Of a stretch of 5,811 nucleotides of DNA, positions 1 to 5,705 are shown in pieces (position 1 is the first letter of the stretch; each line of letters opens with the position of its first letter). The translations under genes were made by a program, and so were the position numbers. The notes beneath the pieces are model-generated. The model worked only from the letters and a program-made list of their open reading frames with translations. It searched no databases and had not been told where the DNA came from. The stretch is from Eubacteriales bacterium. GTDB lineage: Bacteria > Bacillota > Clostridia > JAQUNY01. The stretch lies in assembly GCA_028717405.1 (NCBI GenBank), contig JAQUNY010000114.1, positions 1 to 5,811 of the forward strand, in the 5' to 3' direction.

Positions 1-1327
1 TTGATGGAACTGAATTCACATAGTCGTCATACTCTACTTCTGTATATGTTTTTTCAGATTCTTTTATCTTATCAATGAATTCTCCGAAATCCGCATCTTT
101 CTTAAAGCCTATGTATGTCTTTGCCCCATGCCCTGTGGCAACCACATAATAACTTTCATCCTGCCTGCCATGCTCATGGAAGTTTTCTTTTATATATCTG
201 TCATCAGGATGCACCTGTATCGACATGTTGCCGCTGCCGTGAAAAGTATCGTCGTAATTGAACCTTATTGGAAAATATCCGTTGAATTTCTGAATGCATT
301 CACTCCCCAGCATTCTTTCCCCTTCTTTTAAAACGAAGGAATAAAACGGAAAATCAATTGTTGTCTTGCCGGTATCCACGAGAATACTGACTTCCATAGG
401 TATCAGATCGAAAACCCATGCGCAGTTTATCATTTTTTCCGGAAGTTTTCTCAAACGCTTTATATATGTACCTCCCCATATACCCTCAAGGTATACCGGC
501 TTGCACCTGAATGGATATCTGACCAGCGAGCTCATCAATCTGCTGAATGCACTCCATGGCATGCCTCTTATTTCATCCTCTCCGTCACCGGAAATATAAT
601 AATCAGGCGAATTTTCTTTCCAAAGCTTCTTTTTCAAATTCAATGCGGATTCGAAATCCACATAATAGCACCTGCGGAGTTTTTCCTTCAATGGCCGCAC
701 ATGGCTGTCACCAAGATTTTTATAATTCTCTTTACGTGCTTTTAAAACAGCTTTTAAAGGAATAAGATCTATATATAACGAAATGTCATAATAAGAACGC
801 AGCCGTTCTGTCAAGGCTCCGCATCCATATACCACAAATATTTTTGTTCCATTTGCTTTAAAGTTTTCTAAAACTTTTTCTAATCCCAAAAGCTTTTCTT
901 TATCAAAAAGCCCTTCATATCCTTTTTCATAAAGTTGTCCATATAGCAGAACCGGATCCTTCTCCCTGTCCTCAGGCAGATACTCCTTTAATTCCTGCTC
1001 AAGAACTGAAGACTCCCTGAACAGTGAAGACATATTAAAAGATGTAAAATCCGGTTTTACGCCAATCCTTCCTATATGCTCCTTTAATCGTTCTATAAAC
1101 AATCCGAATTCAACACCTGGATAACCGTCTATTGCCAAAACACACTTTTCTACAGATTTTCCCTGCGCTGCTTCATATTGAACAAGTTTTTCATTAATCA
1201 ACCGTGCTATGGATGTAATTGTTTCAGTCATTCCACATGACACCGAATTAATGGTTTCATTATCAAGTTCAGGTTTGTTTATAGCTGACAGGTCTTCATA
1301 TGGATATGGATTAAACATGAAACTCAC
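1..1327 (-). CDS. Class I mannose-6-phosphate isomerase-type protein with degenerate kinase-like N-terminal domain (3' end cut by window edge)
   Basis: An open frame runs leftward off the window edge with no stop, giving 442 codons. The C-terminal half carries the type I phosphomannose isomerase cupin signature: an LEGIWGG segment (about 280-286), then QVHPDD (371-376) and RQDESYY (388-394). In this family Q371, H373 and E391 would be zinc ligands; the last His ligand should lie beyond the edge. Such enzymes interconvert mannose-6-phosphate and fructose-6-phosphate in the cytoplasm. The N-terminal part (about 58-235) resembles a uridine-kinase/P-loop fold: CVLAIDGYPG (62-71) sits where a Walker A loop would be but lacks GK[ST], and IFVVYGCGAL (163-172) is a second core strand. 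This part is probably non-catalytic. I chose the GTG start at 1327 because AAGGGGGT (1338-1345) lies 10 nt upstream; the ATG at 1318 is in frame but 19 nt away. The gene is divergent from an RpiR-type regulator, which suggests phosphosugar control. Family call is fairly firm; exact substrate is unknown. Confidence 0.85.
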   Translation of the reverse strand, partial: MSFMFNPYPYEDLSAINKPELDNETINSVSCGMTETITSIARLINEKLVQYEAAQGKSVEKCVLAIDGYPGVEFGLFIERLKEHIGRIGVKPDFTSFNMSSLFRESSVLEQELKEYLPEDREKDPVLLYGQLYEKGYEGLFDKEKLLGLEKVLENFKANGTKIFVVYGCGALTERLRSYYDISLYIDLIPLKAVLKARKENYKNLGDSHVRPLKEKLRRCYYVDFESALNLKKKLWKENSPDYYISGDGEDEIRGMPWSAFSRLMSSLVRYPFRCKPVYLEGIWGGTYIKRLRKLPEKMINCAWVFDLIPMEVSILVDTGKTTIDFPFYSFVLKEGERMLGSECIQKFNGYFPIRFNYDDTFHGSGNMSIQVHPDDRYIKENFHEHGRQDESYYVVATGHGAKTYIGFKKDADFGEFIDKIKESEKTYTEVEYDDYVNSVPS

Positions 1328-1357
1328 TATGTATTCTACCCCCTTCAATTTAATTTC

Positions 1358-1386
1358 AGGATACAACTATAAATATAATAAGTCAA
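1358..1386 (-). promoter_or_regulatory. Sigma-A-type promoter of the isomerase gene
   Basis: On the minus strand TTGACT (1386-1381) and TATCCT (1363-1358) are separated by exactly 17 bp. This predicts a transcription start near 1351, about 24 nt upstream of the GTG start and just upstream of the AAGGGGGT ribosome binding site. The -35 box matches consensus at five of six positions; the -10 box is weaker. A perfect 10-bp palindrome, TTTTGCAAAA (1391-1400), lies directly upstream of the -35 box. Identified by eye. Confidence 0.65.
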
Positions 1387-1536
1387 TACTTTTTGCAAAA
1401 TTGTTTTCTTTTTTTGAAACTTTATTCGCCCCCATGTTTTATGCACTTACTTTAAATTTGCCTCTGCTTCTGCGTCTGACTCCCTGCGCAAATCGGTTTG
1501 ACTTAAACTTATACATATAACTTCTATAACTTAGAG

Positions 1537-1565
1537 TTGAAACTTTTTTTCATTTATGATAATAT
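1537..1565 (+). promoter_or_regulatory. Sigma-A-type promoter of the RpiR-family regulator
   Basis: TTGAAA (1537-1542) and TAATAT (1560-1565) are spaced by 17 bp, predicting a start near 1572 and a leader of about 40 nt. The ribosome binding site AAAGG (1596-1600) follows, 10 nt before the ATG. A TGAAA-N5-TTTCA inverted repeat covers the -35 box and the spacer, so repressor binding there would block RNA polymerase. A GATAAT hexamer at 1558-1563 (15-bp spacing) is an alternative -10. Confidence 0.55.
1538..1552. promoter_or_regulatory. Candidate operator: TGAAA-N5-TTTCA inverted repeat
   Basis: The arms TGAAA (1538-1542) and TTTCA (1548-1552) are perfect inverted repeats around five bases. 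The site overlaps the -35 box of the regulator promoter, as expected for autorepression. The 10-bp string TTGAAACTTT occurs both here (1537-1546) and at 1414-1423, on the upstream side of the divergent isomerase promoter, which could give a second half-site. SIS-domain RpiR regulators are dimers or tetramers that bind inverted repeats, so the form fits. The link to this regulator is inferred, and the T-rich context raises the chance of coincidence. Confidence 0.4.
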
Positions 1566-1610
1566 CTTTGTGAATATCTCTTTTAAATTGTTAATAAAGG
1601 TTGTGTACAT

Positions 1611-2477
1611 ATGAATGGTTGCTTTTTAAAGTTGAAAGAATCTATAAATACTTTATCAAATTCAGAACAAAGGGTAGCTAAATATATCCTGGAAAATCCT
1701 GAAAGAATATCATCTGTTACGATCAGTGAATTAGCTGATATCTGCAGTACAAGTAAATCCGCCGTTGTCAGGATGTGCAAGTCTCTGGGATATAAGGGAT
1801 ATAAGGAATTTAGCATGATGCTGATATCCGATCTTGCTAATGGCAATCAGGAACAATTTCAATATACTGATATTTTATTATGTGATAATCTTGAGGATAT
1901 TGCCAGAAGTGTGTGTATGAATAATATAAAATCAATTGAAAATTCACTGAGCATTATTGACCTGAAAGAATATCAGAAAGCAATTGACTCCATGTTGGCG
2001 GCAGATCGTATAGATTTTTACGGAGTCGGCGGCTCTGGTCTGGTAGCGCTTGATGCCCAGAATAAATTTCTCAGAATAAACAAAACTTCAGTTGTATGCA
2101 CAGATCCAAACCTGCAGATCCTGGCTGCTGCAGGCTTGAAAAAGGGTGACGTAGCTGTTATGATATCGTACTCGGGAGAAACAAAAGATATAATTGACAA
2201 TATAGATATAGTTAAAGATACCGGCGCTACTGTTATAAGCCTGACACGCTATGGCAGAAATACTCTTAGTGATAAGGCCGATATAAAATTATTCATATCT
2301 TCACTGGAAACTCTGATCAGAAGCGGAGCTACAGGTTCCAGAATCGCTCAGCTTACAGCAATTGACATACTATATTATGCGATAATAAGCAAAGAGTATC
2401 CTAATATAAAGCAATACCTTGATAAAACTACAATTGCCCTTAAACGGAAAAAAACGGGCAAAATTTACGAGATTTAA
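1611..2477 (+). CDS. MurR/RpiR-family transcriptional regulator
   Basis: A complete 288-residue protein of normal length for the family. Residues 1-75 form the RpiR-type N-terminal DNA-binding domain: SEQRVAKYIL (18-27) leads into a helix-turn-helix at about 37-58 with TISELADICSTSKSAVVRMC. Residues about 132-262 form a SIS sugar-isomerase-like domain, with the glycine turn GVGGSG (138-143) and the phosphosugar-binding SYSGET (186-191). SIS domains of these regulators bind phosphosugars but do not catalyse isomerisation. No signal peptide or membrane segment is seen, so it acts in the cytoplasm on DNA. The ATG is preceded by AAAGG 10 nt upstream. It is divergent from the mannose-6-phosphate-isomerase-type gene and convergent with the sugar oxidoreductase operon, so either may be its target; the shared control region favours the isomerase gene and itself. 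The ligand cannot be deduced. Its AT-richness contrasts with the operon at right. Confidence 0.93.
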   Translation: MNGCFLKLKESINTLSNSEQRVAKYILENPERISSVTISELADICSTSKSAVVRMCKSLGYKGYKEFSMMLISDLANGNQEQFQYTDILLCDNLEDIARSVCMNNIKSIENSLSIIDLKEYQKAIDSMLAADRIDFYGVGGSGLVALDAQNKFLRINKTSVVCTDPNLQILAAAGLKKGDVAVMISYSGETKDIIDNIDIVKDTGATVISLTRYGRNTLSDKADIKLFISSLETLIRSGATGSRIAQLTAIDILYYAIISKEYPNIKQYLDKTTIALKRKKTGKIYEI

Positions 2478-2494
2478 ACAAGTCTTCTTTTTTT
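2469..2494 (+). terminator. Weak candidate rho-independent terminator of the regulator gene
   Basis: AGATTT (2470-2475) can pair with AAGTCT (2480-2485), including one G-U pair, around a 4-nt loop. An extra wobble pair (2469 with 2486) extends the stem. A run of seven T residues (2488-2494) follows almost at once. The stem overlaps the stop codon and has few G-C pairs, so it would be weak. No better hairpin plus T-tract is visible in the 67-bp gap between the two convergent genes. Confidence 0.3.
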
Positions 2495-2544
2495 ACCTTT
2501 TAGGTGACATTGCATAAAGCTCTCATTTTCCAAAGCCCATACTT

Positions 2545-3423
2545 TTATATCATGCTTTTATTCACATATTCGTAGGCCCTGTATGGGTTCTGAACTTTCA
2601 TCATACCGCCGTCCACACCTATGATCTCTCCGGTTATGTATCCGGCTTCGGCAGAACACAGGAATTTCACAAGCGATGCAACTTCAATCCCTTTCCCAAA
2701 ATATCCCGCCGGTATCTGTTTCAGCTGCAAATGTCCACGTTCCTTTATCATGGCATCGGTCATATCGGTATGTATAATGCCTGGTGCATATGAATTGACA
2801 GTAATGCCATATGGCGCAAGTTCTCCTGCAGCTGTTTTTGTCATAAGGTTTGAACTTGCCTTGCTGGCCGCGTATGCAACAAGGCCTACATCTGCCAGTG
2901 TCCCCGATATGGATGTGGCGTTTATTATCCTGCCGGCACCTGTTTTCTTCATGTAGGGAATAACTGCCTGCGTCATAAACAGCTGGCCTTTGAAATTTGT
3001 ATTGAATATCCTGTCGAAAAAGGCTTCACTCATCTCTTCAAGGAAAGAGAAATCAAAAATTCCGGCATTGTTGACCAGCGCATATATCGAACCATACCTT
3101 GATGCCGCGTATTCCGCCACCCTGGTCGCTTCAGTCTTTTTACTCACATCTGCCCTCATTATTTCCGACTCCGGCGAAATACTCTTTATTTTTTTTAAAG
3201 TGGCAGCCGCGCTTTCTTCATTGGACCTGTAAACCGCAAGCACATTATACCCGCTGCCTGCAAGTATCAGGCTTATGTCAGCACCCATGCCCCTTGTGCC
3301 GCCCGTCACTATGGCCGTTTTACTGTCGCCTCCGGAGCCGGCTGCACCATTCCCGGCCTGATTGGTGCAAATGGTCATACCTGCTTCATGACTTCTACAC
3401 TGTCCATTGTCATTTATCTTCAT
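2545..3423 (-). CDS. SDR-family NAD(P)-dependent oxidoreductase
   Basis: A classical short-chain dehydrogenase/reductase of 292 residues with a Rossmann fold. From the chosen start the cofactor motif TGGTRGMG is at 40-47, NNAG at 118-121, the active-site Asn at 143 (in FNTNFKG), Ser at 171, and Tyr184/Lys188 in YAASK; the Ser-to-Tyr spacing of 13 matches the family. VDGG (270-273) closes the core. These enzymes oxidise alcohols or reduce ketones of sugars, polyols or acyl chains; the neighbours suggest a sugar or polyol here rather than fatty-acid synthesis. I chose ATG at 3423 because AAAGGTGG (3432-3439) is 8 nt upstream. An in-frame TTG at 3456 would add 11 residues but would place that ribosome site inside the gene; a later ATG at 3378 has only a weak site. 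The 39 residues before the cofactor motif are long and Gly/Asn/Ser-rich. It is the last gene of the leftward operon, 75 nt after the Gfo/Idh gene. Confidence 0.9.
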   Translation of the reverse strand: MKINDNGQCRSHEAGMTICTNQAGNGAAGSGGDSKTAIVTGGTRGMGADISLILAGSGYNVLAVYRSNEESAAATLKKIKSISPESEIMRADVSKKTEATRVAEYAASRYGSIYALVNNAGIFDFSFLEEMSEAFFDRIFNTNFKGQLFMTQAVIPYMKKTGAGRIINATSISGTLADVGLVAYAASKASSNLMTKTAAGELAPYGITVNSYAPGIIHTDMTDAMIKERGHLQLKQIPAGYFGKGIEVASLVKFLCSAEAGYITGEIIGVDGGMMKVQNPYRAYEYVNKSMI

Positions 3424-3448
3424 TTGCCATGCCACCTTTCTCCAAGAG

Positions 3449-3464
3449 ATATACAAGTGTATAT
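3449..3464. repeat. Inverted repeat between the Gfo/Idh and SDR genes
   Basis: ATATAC (3449-3454) and GTATAT (3459-3464) are perfect 6-bp arms around four bases. In the leftward transcript they form a small hairpin 9 nt upstream of the SDR ribosome binding site. It could modulate mRNA stability or SDR translation, but the A/T-rich arms are short and no T-tract follows, so it is not a terminator. Confidence 0.35.
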
Positions 3465-3498
3465 GCTTCCTCTTTATATGCTATTTCTGTATGCTGTT

Positions 3499-4638
3499 TC
3501 ACCCTATTGTGACCCATCTTCCCGTTTTCCCCGATTCGAGGACAGCATCACACACCTTCTGTGTTTCGAGGGCTTCACTAAATGTCGGACTTGCCGGTTG
3601 CCCTTTGTACAATCCATCCAGGAAGTCCGCTACCTGATGCACAAAGCTGTGCTCATATCCAATCTGAAGACCGGGCACCCACCATTTATCCATATACGGA
3701 TGTTCTCCGTCTGTGACGTGAATCGAATGCCAGCCTCTAACAATTCCTTCATCTTCGTGATTAAAAAACTGAAGCCTGTTAAGATCATGCAAATCCCACG
3801 ATAAAGACGCCTTCTCGCCGTTTAATTCGAAATAAAACTTCGCCTTATGCCCCCTTGCATAGCGCGTTGCTTCAAATGTTGCCAATGATCCATTTGCAAA
3901 CTTTGCCAGGAATAATGAGGCATCGTCTATACTGACCTTTTCCATCCGTCCGCTTAAATTATGTTTCCGTTCTTTAACAAATGTTTCAGTTATAGCACTT
4001 ACTTTTTCCACAGGCCCATTCAGCCATATTGCGGTATCTATGTTATGAGCAAGCAGATCTCCCGTAACTCCGCTTCCCGCCTCGTTTGCGTCAAGGCGCC
4101 ACAGCGCCGTCCCTCCCTGCGGAAGATCACTCGAGATAGTCCAGTCTTGAAGGAACAGATGCCGGCTGTGAAATATCTTTCCCAGTCTGCCCTCTTCTAT
4201 TATCTTCTTTGCCAGGGCAACAGCCGGGATCCGTCTGTAGTTATACGATACCAGGTTCGCCACTTTATTTTTTTCAACTGCGTCCACCATGGCTGCTCCC
4301 TGCACTGCATTCATTGCCAGGGGTTTTTCGCAGATAATCATCTTGCCGGCATTGGCCGCTGCGATTGCCACCTCGGCATGCAGGCGGTTTGGCAGGCATA
4401 TATCCACAATGTCGATATCTTTTCGTTCAACCAGCCTGCGCCAGTCTCTCTCCACAGATTCGAATCCCCACTGCGATGCAAAATCCTGCACATTGTCGCC
4501 GCGCCCACAAACCGCTTTCAGGACCGGCTTGAATTTGAGGTCAAAAAAATGATCAGCCTGAATATACGCGTTTGTATGTGTCCTCCCCATAAAGCCATAT
4601 CCTGCCAACCCAATATTAAGCTTCTTTTTTTCTGCCAT
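3499..4638 (-). CDS. Gfo/Idh/MocA-family NAD(P)-dependent sugar or cyclitol oxidoreductase
   Basis: A complete 379-residue member of the glucose-fructose oxidoreductase / inositol dehydrogenase family. The N-terminal Rossmann domain starts with GLAGYGFMG (residues 10-18). The hallmark EKP is at 104-106, with Lys105 as the expected catalytic lysine. GDLLAHNID follows at about 193-201; its Asp194 and His198 match the D-x-x-x-H pair of inositol dehydrogenases. The remaining C-terminal alpha/beta domain is typical in length. Members oxidise one secondary hydroxyl, often C3 of a sugar or an inositol position, with NAD(P). All expected catalytic residues are present, so it should be active; the substrate is unknown. 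ATG at 4638 is preferred over the in-frame ATG at 4656 because AAAGGGG (4647-4653) sits 8 nt before it, while the upstream ATG has no ribosome site. That site lies inside a GC-rich hairpin. The gene follows the TIM-barrel epimerase after 124 nt and precedes the SDR gene. Confidence 0.92.
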   Translation of the reverse strand: MAEKKKLNIGLAGYGFMGRTHTNAYIQADHFFDLKFKPVLKAVCGRGDNVQDFASQWGFESVERDWRRLVERKDIDIVDICLPNRLHAEVAIAAANAGKMIICEKPLAMNAVQGAAMVDAVEKNKVANLVSYNYRRIPAVALAKKIIEEGRLGKIFHSRHLFLQDWTISSDLPQGGTALWRLDANEAGSGVTGDLLAHNIDTAIWLNGPVEKVSAITETFVKERKHNLSGRMEKVSIDDASLFLAKFANGSLATFEATRYARGHKAKFYFELNGEKASLSWDLHDLNRLQFFNHEDEGIVRGWHSIHVTDGEHPYMDKWWVPGLQIGYEHSFVHQVADFLDGLYKGQPASPTFSEALETQKVCDAVLESGKTGRWVTIG

Positions 4639-4651
4639 AGGGGCGGCCCCT
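4639..4651 (-). promoter_or_regulatory. GC-rich hairpin covering the Gfo/Idh ribosome binding site
   Basis: The 13-bp palindrome AGGGGCGGCCCCT has 6-bp arms around a single G. In the leftward mRNA, AGGGG pairs with CCCCU around a 3-nt CCG loop, and the stem touches the ATG at 4638. It buries the GGGG of the AAAGGGG ribosome binding site. In an otherwise AT-rich gap this is conspicuous and would reduce initiation unless opened by ribosomes, a protein or an alternative fold. Pairing is directly readable; the regulatory effect is inferred. Confidence 0.5.
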
Positions 4652-4688
4652 TTCATGCAATGATAAAATTCATATACCTGTTAACATC

Positions 4689-4729
4689 CATATTCTGCGA
4701 TTATTCACGCAATTGTTTATGCGAATATG
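4689..4729. repeat. Inverted repeat in the gap between the epimerase and Gfo/Idh genes
   Basis: CATATTC (4689-4695) and GAATATG (4723-4729) are perfect 7-bp arms separated by 27 nt. The 124-bp gap (4639-4762) is the widest inside the operon and also contains the all-A/T palindrome ATAAATATTTAT (4733-4744). No convincing promoter with proper spacing was found on the minus strand here. The gap may hold an mRNA-processing or stabilising structure, or simply be degenerate spacer. Confidence 0.3.
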
Positions 4730-4762
4730 CCCATAAATATTTATATCTCTGTCAGGGCGGTG

Positions 4763-5653
4763 TTATAGCTCTATTCCCTCAGCAAGCGCAATTTTTCTGA
4801 TGTTTGCTGCGGCCATGTCATATTCTTCTTCACTTTTAAGGTGCTCCATCATATAAGGAACAACCTGCGGCAATTTATGCAGTTCACGGATGCATGTGCC
4901 GATATCCAGCATACCCTGTCCGTTTATCACTTCTTCCAATATTACAGTTATAGCCGGTTCTTTCATCTTAACATCCTTGGCATGGGCCGCAACAATATGT
5001 TCTCCGAATTGCCTGACACACTCCTTCATGATATCTCCGCTGGTCCAATATAAACGCGGGCAATTGATAAGATTTGTCAGGTCAAGGTGTACAGCAAATT
5101 GTTTGCGTTCTACCGCTTTTATGAGCTTAACAATCATTTCAATCGAATCAACAACCCCAAACTGGTAGATTTCATATGTAAAGAAGGTTTTTTTCGGTTT
5201 CACCGTATCAATAAAGTATCTTGCCATATCTACAGCTTCATCAAAAGCTTCCCCGGAAAAATTCCGTTCAGAGTGGCGTGAAGGTACAGAACCGTTACAA
5301 TATGACCCTGCAAGTCCGACGACACATTTTGCGCCCAGTTCTTCAGCCAGAGCAAGTGCTTCAATCATTTCCGAACGGTTTTTCTTTCTGGTAATTGGAT
5401 CCATGTCTAAAAGGTTGCTCCAGTATCCCACTTCTGCGATAATTATGTCTTCCCGTGCAAAAGCTTCGCGTATTTCTCTTATTTTTTCAGTTTCGCTCAA
5501 TTTAACTTTTGGGGCAAACGCTGCCGTATAACCTTTTTCCCTGTGCGCTCTTGCCAGGCCGGCAGGATCATCGGCCAGCGCTCCATGGCTTTCCGCAGCT
5601 CCCGCTGCCTTTTCTCCTTTTGTTTTAAAAACAGGTCCGCCGAATCTTATCAT
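4763..5653 (-). CDS. Sugar (phosphate) isomerase/epimerase, xylose-isomerase-like TIM barrel
   Basis: A complete 296-residue protein of the AP-endonuclease-2/xylose-isomerase-like TIM-barrel family. The usual metal-binding set is visible in order: Glu161 in FFTYEIYQF, Asp191 in AVHLDLTNLIN, His224 in AAHAKDVK and Glu270 in YMMEHL. In related ketose epimerases these bind a divalent metal, and the two Glu also act as the acid/base pair. Expected role: cytoplasmic isomerisation or epimerisation of a sugar, keto-sugar or cyclitol derivative. Proteins of this type are often encoded beside Gfo/Idh/MocA dehydrogenases, as here, where the two may act on successive intermediates. ATG at 5653 is preceded by GGAGG (5664-5668), 10 nt upstream. 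It lies 52 nt after the stop of the preceding gene and 124 nt before the Gfo/Idh gene, in the same direction. The precise reaction cannot be assigned. Confidence 0.88.
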   Translation of the reverse strand: MIRFGGPVFKTKGEKAAGAAESHGALADDPAGLARAHREKGYTAAFAPKVKLSETEKIREIREAFAREDIIIAEVGYWSNLLDMDPITRKKNRSEMIEALALAEELGAKCVVGLAGSYCNGSVPSRHSERNFSGEAFDEAVDMARYFIDTVKPKKTFFTYEIYQFGVVDSIEMIVKLIKAVERKQFAVHLDLTNLINCPRLYWTSGDIMKECVRQFGEHIVAAHAKDVKMKEPAITVILEEVINGQGMLDIGTCIRELHKLPQVVPYMMEHLKSEEEYDMAAANIRKIALAEGIEL

Positions 5654-5705
5654 TTTCCTGTAGCCTCCGTTTTATTTCCACACCTGTGTTTTTACATAAT
5701 TGTTG

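Noticed and set aside
1209..1520. 103-codon plus-strand open frame crossing the isomerase start and the divergent control region
   Set aside because: It has no good ribosome binding site, overlaps the isomerase coding region antisense and runs through the promoter region; its composition is that of AT-rich noncoding DNA.
1498..1530. Second promoter for the regulator using TTGACT at 1498-1503
   Set aside because: The available TATAAC hexamers are 12 or 21 bp downstream, outside the usable spacing; the TTGAAA/TAATAT pair with 17 bp is better.
1583..1846. 87-codon minus-strand frame inside the regulator gene
   Set aside because: Antisense to the conserved HTH domain of the regulator and without a ribosome site.
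2434..2461. Inverted repeat TTGCCC / GGGCAA near the 3' end of the regulator gene
   Set aside because: The 16-nt loop is large, the repeat lies within coding sequence, and no T-tract follows on either strand, so a terminator role is unsupported.
2495..2505. Short palindrome ACCTTTTAGGT between the convergent genes
   Set aside because: Only four base pairs, with the T-tract upstream rather than downstream on the plus strand and A residues following on the minus strand; it cannot work as an intrinsic terminator.
3099..3804. Overlapping plus-strand frames opposite the SDR and Gfo/Idh genes
   Set aside because: Low-complexity translations with many Cys, Ser and Pro residues, no domains, fully explained by the coding constraint of the minus-strand genes.
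4733..4744. Perfect palindrome ATAAATATTTAT
   Set aside because: Entirely A/T and likely by chance in AT-rich spacer; mentioned only as part of the gap description.
3961..4800. 279-codon plus-strand open frame antisense to the Gfo/Idh gene
   Set aside because: Its translation is rich in Cys, His, Ser and Phe with no recognisable domain, and it lies opposite a gene with complete family motifs. It is a shadow frame.
3499..5653. Assignment of the Gfo/Idh plus TIM-barrel pair as a C-glycoside deglycosylation system (DgpA/DgpC-like)
   Set aside because: The family pairing is suggestive, but the small partner subunit expected in such systems is not seen in this window, and the TIM barrel looks like a generic sugar isomerase/epimerase. 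Not claimed without a homology search.
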